Below are positions 46,096 to 58,832 of a stretch of DNA of 64,000 nucleotides, in pieces; position 1 is the first letter of the stretch; every line of letters begins with the position of its first letter. The translations under genes were made by a program, and so were the position numbers. Source of the DNA: Gymnorhina tibicen (taxonomy: Eukaryota > Chordata > Aves > Passeriformes > Artamidae); the NCBI GenBank assembly GCA_013399875.1, contig VXAZ01002107.1, forward strand, positions 181,409 through 245,408. The letters are read 5' to 3'. The notes beneath the pieces were generated by a model. That model had not been told where the DNA came from and made no database searches. It saw only the letters and a list, made by a program, of their open reading frames with translations.

Positions 46096-48841
46096 TTGGC
46101 AGGGCAAAGCCCCAGGGCTTTGGGCTTCTGAAGGTGCTGAGGTTGAAGCAATAGCAATTGTGGCAGAATCAGCACATTGTGATGTTGCTGCTTGGTGAAA
46201 AATTGGTCCAAACCCTTCCAGGCCCTGCCCTGGCTTTCCTTTGTAGGCAGAACAGGTTGGGCAGCAGCGCAGGACTGGGGAGACTACACAAAACAAGGGG
46301 GAGTTCACTGAAGGTGTTCATTAAGTGTGACGAGTCAAGGGTTCTTGTTTTTCTGGGGTTTACAGTGCCTTCGGTGCATAAGCACAGATTTCTTTGCTCC
46401 CATTGCAATGAGTAAGGCAAGTAGTTGTGTTACTGCTGCCTTTTCCCTCCTGCCTGCCCTCCAAAAGAAAGGCCAAGGTGCAAACCCCCACCAGTCTAAA
46501 GACCTGATTTTGAAATAAAACACTTCATTTCAGGTACAGGAGTGATCTGACTGTGATGGAGACTGATGGCAATGCCTCTTCTTATCCACCCTGCTTTCCC
46601 AAGAGCCAGTGCTATCCTGGGAAAGCACATGAAGAACCCACTTGCTTGCTCTTGTCGTCATAGCCCTCCCTTATCTCTTTAGTGGGGAGTAAATAACCAG
46701 GATAATTGTTGTGTTCCTGTATGTTTTGTGCCCTGAGCCAAATGCAGAAGAAACAACTCTTTTCTAGGGCATTTTTGCATCATCCTATGCTTTGAAAAGG
46801 CACAAACAGGCTGTTGTTGGCCATAATCAGCATCCCAAGGTGTTGTCTCGCCAAGCAGGAGGCAAGTTTTGATGCAGTCCTGGTCAGAGGCAGAGGTGGG
46901 AGGGAAGATCCCAGGTGAATTAACCATGCCATAAGGGTAAGGAAATCATGCCCCAAAATCTGTTCGCTTTCCTAGTGTGTGGGGTCAGCTCCACTTTTGA
47001 TCATGGTTGTGACTGAATATCCTCAGGAATAAAACCTGCAAGTAAGAGTGGAGGCAGCCCTGAAGCCTTCTGGATTTCTCTTTCATGGTTGCTACCTCAT
47101 GAATGGTGCTGTCTGGTTTGCTGATGAATTCTTTTAATGAGTAAATTGGTGACCTCTCTATTTTTTTAAGTGTTCAATTTCCCATTCTTTTTTTCCTTGT
47201 CTACGATTTTCCATTCCTTACCTGCTGCCATTTCCCCTGACATGCTATGAACATGCCTGAATTTTTGTGTTGAAATGGTTTTATTGCTTTCAAAATACTG
47301 AGTGTGACTGGGTGTAAAAATGAAAGTAGCATGTGAGCTTCAGCCTGCTGCTTCAGTGCCAGTGAAATCAAACTTCATGAGTTAGCATCTATATTCATAA
47401 GGTTTTTTCCAAGTGCAGACTAAGCTGAGGTGCTGACTGTAGAAATGCTGACCAGTTGAGGGGGAAAACCCCAGCATTAGAGGAGTGCAGGGACCCTTCT
47501 GTATCATCAGACTACAGGACTGGTTTTGGGCCTTGATTTAAATGTTAAAGGAGTGCTGGAAAGCAGAAGATGGGAGTGACTTTGGCCCTTAAGGCAGAGT
47601 ATGCCTGTTGGTGATAGGTGTTGGAAGCCGTCTCCAGTTCCTCATCCCTGCCTAGTCATTAGCCACCAGGTTGGAGGATCTGAGCTGCTCTAGGACTAAG
47701 TTTAAAACTGATGGAAATTACAGCAGGCTCAGGGGCAGCACCGCAGACCTTCAGTTGTTTGTACTTACCTGGAAACGTAGGAGTGCTGTGTGCATCTGTC
47801 TTTGGCAGTTCCCCTAGTTTCTGTCCTGTTTGCTGCTTTGTGTTAGGGAATATTGGGGGAAAAAGAGAACAAGCATGCACTGATAAAATGGCTTCAAAGC
47901 CTGTGATAAGGAGGAGAAAATGTACATGCTTCCAGATATCGCTGGAATTGGAGAAAAATGACATGGGGTAGGGAATGGTGCACCGGGATAGGAGTTGGGA
48001 GACCACAGCTCCTTTTCCCAGGGGTCTGTGGAGCTGCTGTGATGGGAGTTGCCCATCCAGGCTCTCTGCAGCCACAACAGTGTCTTTGTGGTAAGACTTT
48101 GAGCTTGTTCTGTGCTTTGCTATCACAAAAATAAAGTAAAAACGGGTTCTTTTTCTCACCTTTGAAGTGAGGTTTTTTGGGTTTTCTTTTCTTCTTTTTT
48201 TTCTTTTAACAGAGTGAAATCTGGATTATTTTTCAAAATCCTTTGATCAACTTGAACCTCAGTAGCTTAATTCTGTTCTCATAACAGATTTGCTTGTCAA
48301 ATACTATTTTTAAGTTCAAAATTACAACGGAGAGTTTCCTCTTGCTGTCTGTGACAAGTAGTAATGCTCAGAGTGCAGTCCTGGGGCTGGGGCGTGCATC
48401 CCTATTTCCTGATGATTTCGAAGCTTCACCCACCTCTGCAGGGTGAAGGCGGTGCTGATGGACCGCAGGGTTGTATTGCTAATAACTGTAAACAACAATT
48501 CTGACTCATTGGTCATGGAAGACAGAAGTACGATCAAATATTGTGGCTATGTTAATTTGTTTGCAAATAGGAAAATTTATGTAAGTATCAGTGCAGATGA
48601 GGTTTAGCACATGTCTTTCTGGTTGCCCTCTTTAGAAGGTGTATGGCTCCCCTGCACTTCTGGCATTTGGTTGTCCCCCAACTTCAGCTCCCCACTACCT
48701 TTCCACAGTCCCAGCCTACCTCATACAGACTGGAGTCTTCAGGTACCTTGGGGTTAGCATGTGTTAAAAATTAACATCTAGGAGGAAGTTCAGAGTAATG
48801 GTTGGCCACCATGATGCCCAGCAAAGGAGGTATTCACAGAT
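46096..48841. other. No recognised gene
   Basis: Contains a very strong polypyrimidine-AG (48172-48213, T/C-rich ending TTTTAACAG), but the following sequence is closed in all frames within about 75 bases and has no matching donor. A donor-like AAGG|GTAAGG lies at 46936/46937. No repeats were named. Confidence 0.45.
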
Positions 48842-48975
48842 GTTCATAGCATGGCCTGGGTTGGAAGGCACCTCGAAGATTTTATCATTCCAACCTCTAG
48901 AATAGCAGGGACAACCTTCCACTACACCAGGTTGCTCCAGGCCTCATGCATCCCGGCCTTGGGTATTTCATGTTG
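48842..48975 (-). mobile_element. CR1: CR1 LINE 3' end fragment, degraded
   Basis: 'atagcatggcctgggttgg', 'aaggcacctcgaagatttta', 'gcagggacaaccttccacta' and 'caccaggttgctccaggcc' match the reverse complement of the CR1 3' UTR with many substitutions. Confidence 0.88.
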
Positions 48976-51900
48976 GCTGACTCTTCGTTTTGGGGTAAAG
49001 GCAGAGCCCTGAGTGTGTTGTGTCTGCATCGTCACCATCCAGAGCTGGTGTCAATAACCAGAAAAATGACGTGGAGGATGGGAATATAATGGTCGTAAAT
49101 GTAATAAACAGGGAGGTGGCAAGGTGGAGGGCTGAGATGGAATGTGAAGAGCTAAAGAGCTGATGGCACAAGGCTGGAAACGTGAGCAGGAGAAACTGAG
49201 GCACGGCCTAGCAAAACCAAAAAGAGGCACTTGCTGTTGGAAAGGAAATTGTGTAAGGGCACACGTGTGCTTTGCATTGCTGTCTCAAGGCATGTGGTCG
49301 GGTACAGAAATAATCAAATGGTTCTTTCTTCTGTCCTCCATACGGTGTTTGCTATGAATAAAAGCTTTCTGAGTGAGTATTCAGGGCCAGAGCTGATTTC
49401 TGTAGCCTGCCATGGTTTTGTGTTGCTTTTCCTTTTTGTTCACCCTTCTCTTCTAATGGGTGACATACAATTGGGCTGGATCCAGACAGAAAATTCGTCA
49501 CTTGAACCATGCTGAACAGCACCACTAGGTATGGGCAAGGCAGAAGAGGAAAGATTCAGTCAGGGTTTTTCTTCAATTCTGAAATATTAAAGATCAGCCA
49601 AAAAGCTTGTAAATATTCCAGTTGTAAATTGCAGTGATTCTGCTTAATGTGCTTTACTGATCTTCCTGTCATCTCTTCCAGGGGGAAATGTTAATATTCC
49701 ACTTAGGAGTAGTATTTCTTTTGATCTTTGGCTGCACCCCTTGTCTGTTCCCTAAACCTTCTCTCTTTCTACCACAAACCACTTAGGTAACTGGTGTTAC
49801 AGGAAAATAATCACCACTTGTGTTAGTTCCCTGATTCTCAGTGGTGCTGATTTGTATTCTGGAATTTGATTGCAAGACAGACAAGTAGATAAGTATGTAA
49901 AAGGCAAAGCAACGGCAACAAGAAAAAAAAGAAATTGTATTTGATTAAAATCCATTTCTCTGTGGCACCTTAACTATAGCTAATTGGATGTGTGTTTTTG
50001 GGGGAGAACTGAGGGTATGAGTGAAGTTTAATGGATGAGCCTTCACTTCTTAAACTTGGGATGGGGCTTGATGGAAGGAATCAGTCTCATCATGGCCTGG
50101 ACACACTTGGGAAAGAGAGAGCACTGGCTGTAGGAATACAGTGATTTGTAATTCCAGTAGCTTTGGCTGGTTAAAGGCCCTGGTCTGTAGATGTAGGCTT
50201 GTTGGTATTTCTGTTTTATGTCCCCACCCGTGCTGTGTAGTGTTGCAGTGACCTGTAGAAGCCAGAGCAGCACGAATTTCTGCGTAGTTTCATGTTGCCA
50301 CTTGTGCTGGCACACGGGATGTTTGACAGGAGAGGTCCTGGCAGAACACCAAGGAACAGGAGCTGGCTTGTCAGCAGAGGTAATGGAGGGAAGGCACGGA
50401 GCTGGTGCAGCAGGGCCTCATGTCCAGGTCAAAGAGCTCCAGTGCTGGTTTTGGGCAGGGAAGGTCATGTGTGTGGTATCTGCAAAGTCTTAGGCAACAT
50501 AAAGTTGTCCCATGGGGGTCTTCTTTATTGGTTTAAAATTTTAAGGACTTTCTAAAAAGCTCTTAAGAAATTCCTTGGTTAACTTTGCTTCCAAGTCAAA
50601 AGGATGTTTCTTAGGGAGTTTCCTCTCATCAGCACTAGCACGATTTCCCATTTCCTCTTCTTAAATTTCCCCTCACCACATTACCAGTTGTGTTATGTTG
50701 GTGCAATGAAACCCCAGATGAGATCAGGTGTTGTTCTGGGAAGTGCAGTCATGCCTTTCAGCAAGGAGATTGGCTTCCCAAAGCTCGCGAGGTGGGCAAG
50801 AGGGAAAGAACAGGGAAATGGACAGGAGAGCCCAACAGGTTATGCCAGTTGATGATGATCAGTCCATGCTGACTTGCTGTGTTGCACTTCCTACAAACTT
50901 AATTACTCTTTGAAGAGAAAAGAGTTGCCCCTGTACTTGGGTTGGGGTAGGAGAGAGTGTTATTACCTGGTGGTTTCTGTATTCCTACACTGTTTCCCAT
51001 GTATTTACTTTTGGTTTCTCTTGGGTGCAGGATGAAATGGACTTAATGGACCTGATGTAGTTGTTGGGAATAACTACCTTTACAGCTCATCTTTAAAGTC
51101 TTGGGTGGGCTTATGGGGTCTGTGTAGAATGGCTTGGGGGATTGGGGGATTCCACTGGACGCTTCCTGAAGGAGGAATTGCTTCTTTGTTTCTGTACATC
51201 CCCAGCGGAGCTTTTTGGGTAACAACAGTTTGGGAAAGCAGAGGAATATAATGAAAGTTTGCCGTCAAATTTGAAAAAGAAAGAGGCCTGTTCTTCTATG
51301 GATATAAGAGCAGAGGGGTGGAAAGATGGCCTTCTTTTGCCTCTGCTGTGCTACTTGTCCTTCACTTTCCTGTCTGTGAAATGGTGTAAAAGTGCCGACC
51401 ACCTCTGCTCAGCACAGGGGAACAAAGGAGTAAAAGCTCAGTGAAATTGCAAAGTGTTTCCCCATTCATAAAAAGGAGCAACTGTTCTGTTGGGTTTGGG
51501 GGGGGCTTGCCTGTCTTTCATTTCTTTTACATTGTTCTCTCATCTTCCCCTCCGATGTGTGCTGAAGGAAGTGCTGGTATTCCTGCAGTCTCTGAGGAAT
51601 GATGGATTATCATCTGTTAAGGAACTGACAGTCTAATTGAAATGGTGAATTTTGACCGCGCTGTGAGTGCACTTGTTCCTTGTGTGCTCAGTGCACAGAC
51701 TCAGTGTCTGTGGTGTATGAATGTTTGCTAGTGACAAAACTCATTTTCATGTTTATACACTTAATGATCTGGTTTGGTAAAACCCCCTTATTTTTAGTCT
51801 CTTTGAAGCCAGTAGAAAAATTAATTTACTTTCAGAGTTGGTCACTTTTTTAAGATTGCACTTCTTTCCTCCAAAGCCTGCAAGTAGCATTTTTCCTCAT

Positions 51901-52239
51901 GTTTTCTGCCTACTCAACTATGCACAGCCAATCAGAATGTTATTTGTTAGTCCTACTATAACTTGTATGGTAAATAAGCAATTTTTTCTGTTCTCCATCA
52001 GATTCCTGCCTTAGCTGAGGACAGCATAAAATGACTGAAGTGACTGGGCAGTGACTCTTAAGAACAAAGGGTTTGCCATGTCCAGTCTCCTGAAATGCCT
52101 CTGTGCAGATGTGGGAGCAGGGATGGTAGGAATGCACGTGTTCCTCCAAAGGAACTGTAATCAAAGGTGCAAGTCCCCATAACTGAAGGTATATTTGTAA
52201 CATTGATAATAATAACTTTATCGTAGCTTTTAAGTACAA
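48976..52239. other. No recognised gene
   Basis: Short splice-like open segments occur (for example after acceptors at 49681 and 50680), but none joins a consistent chain. No named repeat. Confidence 0.45.
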
Positions 52240-52584
52240 TCATAGAGTCAGTAAAATTTGAAAAGATCTCTAAGATCGAGTCCTGCTGTTTCCCCCTGCA
52301 TTGCCAAGCCCACCACTAACCCATGTCCCCAAGTGCCACATCTGCATGTCTTGTAAAACCCCTCAGGGATGGTGATTCCACCCCTGCCCTGGGCAGCCTG
52401 TTCCAGTGTCTGACCACCCTTTGAATGAAGAAATTTTCCTTAATATTCAATCTGGTATGCCCAATCTAAACTTTCCCTGGCGCAGCTTGAGGCTGTTCCC
52501 TCTCATCCTGTCCCTGTTCCCTGGGAGCAGAGCCCAACCCCCCCGGCTGCCTCCTCCTGTCAGGGAGTTGTGCAGAGCCACAAG
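52240..52584 (-). mobile_element. CR1: CR1 LINE 3' end fragment, 'AAAGATCTCT' type
   Basis: 'catagagtcagtaaaatttg', 'aaaagatctctaagatcgag', 'ccccaagtgccacatctgca', 'ctgggcagcctgttccag', 'gcgcagcttgaggctgttcc' and 'gagttgtgcagagccacaag' give a 345-bp CR1 3' end of the same broad type as 17483-17813. The 5' truncation point coincides with the start of a 21-bp tandem array. Confidence 0.95.
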
Positions 52585-52647
52585 GTAATAAGGATAAATA
52601 AGAAAGTAGTAAGGATAAATAAGAAGGTAATTGGGATTAATAAGTAG
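52585..52647. repeat. Three tandem 21-bp units
   Basis: Units at 52585-52605, 52606-52626 and 52627-52647, each of the form GTARTAAGGATAAATAAGAAR. Units 1 and 2 are nearly identical and unit 3 is more diverged. The array begins exactly at the CR1 truncation point. Confidence 0.92.
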
Positions 52648-53330
52648 CAGGATGCATGCAGAGACAATAGGGCGGATTGCAGCATAGGACAGCTGGCCAG
52701 GTAAGCACCCAGTGTCCCCTGATGACCCTGAGATTAGCATTGGTGACAAGACAGGGACACTACCTGCGATTCCGGGTTTGGTACCTTTTGCATGTTCTGA
52801 GTTAATTAGTGATTTGTGTGCAGATTGAATTGGATGGCAGTAATTACTGCGGTGCCTGTGTCGAAGGAGACGTGTACAGGTCTGTCGAGATTTTGGGAGG
52901 GCGGGTGGGTGTCGTGCAGACAGACCATGGCAGCAGGAAGCACTGGGTTTAGGTTGGGTTTTCTGCTGACTGCTTGGCACCAAAGCCTCACTTGCCCCTA
53001 CCTTTGACTCTCCCCCCATTTTACATGTGTTAATTGGCTTCAGCCAAAAGGTGTTGCTGCCAAACTTTTTACAAGTGGAAGCCAGTCTAAACCACGTTGT
53101 AGCAATGTACATATTCAGGCACTTTGTCTGAGGTGATCTTCAGAAACGCAACACAACAACAGCAGCAAATGTGCTGGGACTTTGTCTGGAGCTGTGGAAA
53201 CCTGTCCTGGCTGTGGGTTTGGTGTAGGCAGTCACCCTGCTCTTGGTGGCTTTCCATTCTCCTTTGTCAGCTTTGTGAGGAAGCAAACTTGAAGCAGGAG
53301 GAGAAGATAAGTGGAAACTGAAATAAATAT
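52648..53330. other. Unassigned sequence beside the CR1/21-bp array
   Basis: Contains a strong + donor GGCCAG|GTAAGC at 52700/52701. It also has an acceptor at 53270 followed by 16 open codons, a TGA at 53319 and AATAAA at 53322-53327. The minus strand stays open from 53112 leftward through the tandem array and into the CR1, giving a 221-codon frame that I regard as accidental. Confidence 0.4.
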
Positions 53331-56300
53331 TAAGCACTTCTAGATTAATTTCACTGACAAAATTGCTGCTTGATTTCTGTGGGAGGAGCGTTTGCCAGAA
53401 CCGTGCCAAATTCTCCCAAAAAGGAGCTGGAGAATGTTAAGCACAAACCCCACAGCATTTCACAGGAGTTTATTCTGTTGTTTCAGTAGTGACTCATCTC
53501 CAGAATGATCCATCCTCTTCACTATGTATATGTAAAGGGAAAAAAACACTGACAAAGATCTCAGAGCCATCTCAGAGCTGTACAAAATGCAGTGTCCTGT
53601 TCAGTTATTAGTTAAAGCATCTGAGTGTCTCAAGCCCTTAGGCAATTTTGAGAGTTAACCTAGCAAAAGATGTTTGCAGCCAAACCTGGTTCACTTTTTG
53701 TTAAACATCTTGAATTTTTTAAAGAGTGTATGGAGTGAGACAGAAGTGGTAGGTATGGTTCTCTGAATGGACAGAATTGTTGGTTTTGAAACCTCAGGGG
53801 TTGTTAGAACATCACTTTTTCCTTTCTGTACATCACATCTTTGGCTAAATGACCTGAAAATTAAAGATCAGCATTCTAGTGTGTTTGTTAAATGCTTTGC
53901 TTCCTGAGGTGGCTGTTCAGAAAGCCAAGGGCTCTCGTCTCGATCTTCCTCCTGCCCCTACTCAGCATCCTCAAAAGGCAGCAGTGAGTACGAAAACAGG
54001 AAAGGGGAATGATAAAGTGTGGGAATCAGGGGAGTGCTGAGTTAGCAATGCCAGGAGGAAACAGCTCTAACAACAGCCTTGCTGCTGATGAAAAATAAAC
54101 TGGAGGTGAACTGACTTAAAATACTTCTGAAAATGGAGTTCTCTTTCTTGTCAAATTTTTCTATGACTTCTTCTAACAATTTTTTAATGCAATAAGGTAG
54201 AAAGCACACCCGTTGTAGTGACTGGATCCTGGCATTAGTGTTTTAGCAAACACCTACACAGCATATATATGGACTAAATTATCTAAAGGGCTTGTTAGCA
54301 TATCATCTGCATGCAGAAGAAAGTGATGGTGGTGATGGATGCTGCTTAGAAATTGTGTGAAGGACTCTGGCTCCTTTTTGCTTTCCTTTTTCTTTTCATT
54401 GTTTTCTCCACAATAAAAATGTCCGCTGTTTTTGAGGAGATCTTTTTCTCTCTGTCATCATTTTTTGTTGTTGTTTTGAAGGACTTAAGACATTTTTCAC
54501 TATTTTATCGTTGGAAAATTTTGTAAGGTATCCAGCCAGTGCTTTTGTGGAGTTCATAGAGCACGTGAAATAGTGGAGAGCAAAACCATTTACCAGTGAC
54601 AGTATTTGATCTACAGAACAAGCTGTTTCTGAAAAAAGTTGGGTAATGCTTGACTTGATTTTGTTTTGTTTTGCTTCGGTTTCTTGGCTTCCAAATCAGT
54701 GTTGAAAAATACCTGCCAACTGTAATTATTTTACTGAAGTTTAATGCAAGGTCTAATTTTATTGGAAGCCTGGAGGAGAGGAGAAGACAGAGCTGGAGAA
54801 TGGCATCTGATGTGGAGCAATGGTGATGTCAGGCATATTTAAGATATATATTTAAGATAAGTGAGCTTGCTGTTAATAAAATAAACACACAATGCTGCTT
54901 TTGGCCCACCGTGGGCCATGGAAGTACTTGTGGCAAGCTGTTCACTGCTGGACCAAAAGTCTTGGCTGGTAATTTTGGTTGTCTTTCACCAGACCCTCTT
55001 GGCATGTGTGTTAACTTTGAGCCCTCAAGCTTGTTGTGGTTGAAGTATGTGTGTGTTTGAAGTGCTTTGGCTGAAAAGAAAATCAGTACTATTCTGATAA
55101 GGAGATGGGAAGTATTAAATTGCTTAAAATACTATATTTTCTCATGGGATTCAGGTTTTCTGTTAAAAGCTCACCATTGTGCTGATATTTCTCCATCAGG
55201 GAACCTTTGAAGCAATTTCAGCATTTTGAGATGGGTCTGCTAAAACCTTCCTTGTCCAGCTTTCCTCTTAAGAAGGACAGAAAGTAAAGAGAAGAGAGAA
55301 AAAAAGTAAATTTTCAGAGGGAAACAACACAAGGAACAGGCTGTCTGGGGAGGATCCAGTTTCTTCCACATTATGTGATGCTCTGTGGTGGAGATTCCCA
55401 GATGTGCAGGCACAGATATATAGCTGGTGTGAGACAGGTGAGTTATACCTGATGGCTTTGCATCCAGCAGAAACCCAGAGATTTATCTTTGTTCCCAAGA
55501 GGAATGGCTTGAGAGGAAACATCTGTTGCTCTTAGAACTTGAGGTTTTTTGATACAATCCTGGTCATCCCTCTGGAGTTCTCTTCCCTGTGTTCAGTGTG
55601 AACTGCATTCATCTTGTGGGTCACTTATTTATTTATTGAGTGAAAGATCAAACCCCCTTTTCAGAACCCCAAATCTTTCATTTAACTTTACTCAGCAGGT
55701 TATGTAGTGTACCACTGACTTCTGGTTTTGCTACCCATCACAAAAGCACGTGAGGAGTTTTAACTGCAGGACTGATACATTTCTGAAACTGAGAGATGAT
55801 AAAGGATTGGTGGTTCAGATGTGCTTTGTGGGAAGCATTTACAGAGCACAAGGATTGTGGCAGGAGCAGTTAACGTTGCCTTTTAATAATTTAGGCAAAA
55901 GTGTTTGGGAAGAATGCAGTGGGAAACTATTTTCATGTTGTTCTCAGAAGGAAAATAGAATCCATCCTGTGAGCATTGGGTGGGACAGTGACAGTGCTGG
56001 GCACAATGCAGTTTTGTAGCTTGCTTTGAAAATGAAGAGTAATGAAGGGGAAGGATGAAGGGAAAGGGGACTCTCTTCCCTCACCCACCTTTTCTTCAGG
56101 GAAAAAAACCCCAGACCCGTAGGTTTTCTCAATTTACTCATTGAGAATAAACTTGTAAAGGTGTTTATAAACCACAGGGTTTATGTGATTTGTCTGGTTA
56201 AGCAAATCAGCAGAATTTCCTTAGGCAAGGAGCCACGGAGAGTATTGCTGCCTTTCTTTTAAATTTCAGGTAGAACCTTAAAATTAGAGGTTGCTACAAG

Positions 56301-56380
56301 TCCCTCCAGTGTGTTTCATATAATTTGATATTTACACACTGAAAGCCTGTCTAGACTCTTCCCAGTTGTGTTTATTATGT
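53331..56380. other. No recognised gene
   Basis: AT-leaning, T-rich on the + strand around 54380-54500. A consensus-like + donor GACAG|GTGAGT lies at 55437/55438 without a good acceptor nearby. No repeat was named. Confidence 0.45.
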
Positions 56381-56633
56381 ACAGTGTCAATCATTGTGGG
56401 TCTCTCCTTGTCAGTTTGTATATATAAGATTCATCCTGGTCTATCTGCATCTCCCTTATCTCTATAAAACTTCCCCCAAAAGGCTTACTCTCCTTTTCCC
56501 ATAAAACTGCGCCTGCCAGGAGCCCAGCAGTGTCCTGAGCATTGGTTTTGTCTGTGAGCATGGAATGTTTTATCTGATGCTCCAGGCTTGCTGCAGAGAC
56601 CTCATCTGACTGGATCTGCTTCTGGAAACCATC
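56381..56633 (-). mobile_element. Possible ERV leader/internal remnant
   Basis: Lies immediately internal (downstream on the minus strand) to the LTR at 56634-57144. On the minus strand 56631-56614 reads TGGTTTCCAGAAGCAGAT, resembling the leucine-tRNA primer site used by ERVL-type retroviruses (TGGT..CAGAAG core). Beyond it a minus-strand frame continues to about 56391 but I see no recognisable Gag motif. The far end of the element and a second LTR are missing, so this is a broken copy. Confidence 0.4.
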
Positions 56634-57144
56634 TATCATGGTTTAATAGATGTTGGGGAAATGGGAGGAGATTCAGAAAAACGTAAAACCTGTGGGTTGA
56701 GATAGGAACAGTTTAATTGTTGAATTAAGCAATAATGATATTGTTAGTGTTATTATTATAATGGAAAGGGAGCTCATTAAAGAGGCCAGACCGATGAGTG
56801 ATCCCAGTGCAGTCCCTCACCACCCACCCACTGATGCCCAGCCCGTCCCCCAGCAGCCATCGGCCCTCCCGGCCAACTGCCCCGGTTCACACCCTGGGCA
56901 CAACATCCCACGGTGTGGAATATCCCTCTGCCCAGGGGGATCAGCTGTCCTGGCCATGCTCCATCCCAGCTTCTGGTGCAGCTCCTCGCTGGCAGAGCTG
57001 GGACACTGCAAAGTCCTTGACTGGGGGTAAGCTCTGCTCAGCAGCAACTGAAACATCAACATCATTCTCAGGGTGAATCCAAACCTCGGCACTGTACCAG
57101 CTGCTAGGGAGCAAATTAACTCTGTCCCAGCCTAAAGCAGGACA
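56634..57144 (-). mobile_element. Endogenous retrovirus LTR (ERVL-like), degraded
   Basis: On the minus strand it begins TGTCCTGCTTTAGGCTGGGA and continues with blocks I know from a very common avian LTR: 'agttaattt', 'agcagctggtac', 'agtcaaggactttgca', 'ggacagctgatcc' and 'agggatattccac'. It ends in a '...ttaaacca' motif before a tRNA-like primer site. The TATA region of the family is no longer intact. Length of about 510 bases fits a single full LTR. The family name is not claimed, and the class III (ERVL) assignment rests on the primer-site resemblance. Confidence 0.75.
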
Positions 57145-57904
57145 CCATTTTTTAAGCTGGGGCTGATTCATTGTGTTCACAGGCTGAGGGCTGATCTATT
57201 TTAACCTGGAACCCACTGCAGTTATGTTTAGATGTCTTTTTGCACGTGTGTAAGATGGGAATTGTGGTACCCTCCATCTTCTGTGTGGTACCCACCATGT
57301 TCTGAAAACTCGTCCTGATGGCTGGAACGAGCAGCATTTTATAAGGACTGGATGATAGTAGTTACAGTGTTTATTGTTAAACCCGGGTTGAGTTTTTTGT
57401 GTGTTCTATAGAAGTAAAATTAGTTTGAGTAGGAATTGCAGATTGTCTTCTGTGTGACCTTGTGCTAGTGTTTATCTTCTGTTTTATGCTTTAATCACAG
57501 GCTTTTTGGGGGAGCCTGCTCTTGCTCCATTTTTACAGTGTCCAGCACAGTGGGAGTCTTTCTCATGCTGCTCCTATGTACTACAGAAATTGAAGTAATA
57601 ATGAAATCGCATGCAGTTCTCTTTCCTCTCCTCCACAAGCTGCTTTAAATCGTTCAACTCCTCCTCTCTTATCTGCAGCCCTGTGAATTGTGCCTAGAAT
57701 TGTTCTGAGCTTGTCAGAGTTCTCTGCTGCCTGTTTGGTAACAAGGGATACTGTTTACTTACATACTGGTAAACCCTTTATGTTAAACAGGAGCAGAAGC
57801 TGTTTGCTGTGTTCTGAGGAATTCAGGAAATCTTGAACAACAAGCAGTTTTTCCTGTTTGTTTTCTAAATGCTGAAATATTTACTTCTTGTCTTAATCTT
57901 GCAG

Positions 57905-57993
57905 AGACATCCTTCACAGAACATGTGTTTAAAAAAGAAGCAAATCTGAAATCTGTAGACAAGGGATTAGAAAGTCAAATCCCAGTTTGGAAG
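57905..57993 (+). other. Candidate exon, 89 nt
   Basis: The acceptor is 'tttacttcttgtcttaatcttgcag' (ending at 57904), with a branch-point-like 'tgctgaaat' about 35 bases upstream. The donor TGGAAG|GTAGAT is at 57993/57994. Two frames are closed and one is open: after two bases it reads TSFTEHVFKKEANLKSVDKG and ends in phase 0. It fits the outgoing phase of 42610-42711 and the incoming phase of 61179-61268. No family was recognised. Confidence 0.27.
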
Positions 57994-58767
57994 GTAGATA
58001 CGTTTATTCTCTGTGTTCGCACTTGATTACAGTAGATGCAGCATTTGGTAATGTTTTGGTTTTTTCCTATCCCTTGCTGCTTCTGGAAGTATTTTGCATA
58101 TTTCATTAACAGTTTCACATTTGAATTATTCCCCACCCAATTTTTGCTTCCCATTATTGGTCTCTTCTGCTGTCATCTGAAACACTTCCTTTCAAGTACA
58201 AGAATTAAGGGAACACTGGAGTGTGAGTGTGGTCCTCCTGGGGCCGGGTGCTGTGGGATGGAGCGTCTTGTCCTGCACATCTGCAGAGAGCCGTGGGAAG
58301 GAGCTCCTTCCATTCCAGGTCTGACTGACCTGCCTGGCCAGGCTTCTCTGATCCCTGGCTGTAGGACTGAAATGAAATCCCTTATGGCCAGTGCATTCCA
58401 GCTGTACAATATACAAGAATTTGGGTTTTGTGAGTGGCTGAAACCAAAGCCTGATATTGAGAACTATATCAATTTATTTTCTTATTCAATGGAATTGTCT
58501 TTCTTCCTTTACTTATAAACAAAACACATGCACATGAAAGGGGAAGATTTTAATGGCTTTTTGGGGCTGGAATCCTACCAAAGCAGTGATAATTTGCTTT
58601 ATTGACTTCTTTTCAATTGATTGGAAACAACACGTTTTTTTTTCCCGACTATGTTAATACTGTGCTCTGTGAACATTACATGGCCTTTCTCTTCCTGACC
58701 CATGGTAGAGCAGATGCCTCTGTTGCTGGATGTTTTCCCTGGTCTGTCCTGCCTTACTCTGTCACAG

Positions 58768-58832
58768 CCTTGGGTGCGGTTTTCCCGATCCTTGGTGTCT
58801 TTGAGGGTCCTGGTTCCAGCTGTGCAGTACAG
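58768..58832 (+). other. Candidate small exon, 65 nt
   Basis: The acceptor 'ggtctgtcctgccttactctgtcacag' and donor TACAG|GTAGTT are both good, and two frames are open. Its phase cannot link 57993 to 61179, so it is a competitor to that chain or a decoy. Confidence 0.12.

Noticed and set aside
48172..48290. Very strong polypyrimidine-AG at 48213
   Set aside because: No open frame beyond about 24 codons and no matching donor; probably a simple T/C-rich run.
49682..49786. Splice-bounded 105-nt segment encoding a hydrophobic, signal-like peptide
   Set aside because: The frame of interest contains a stop as its last codon at the donor, and the other frames also contain stops, so it cannot be an internal coding exon.
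52447..53112. 221-codon minus-strand frame, the longest without N
   Set aside because: It strings together unique sequence, the 21-bp array and a CR1 3' UTR. The 21-bp period cannot shift the frame, which keeps it open artificially. No domain is visible.
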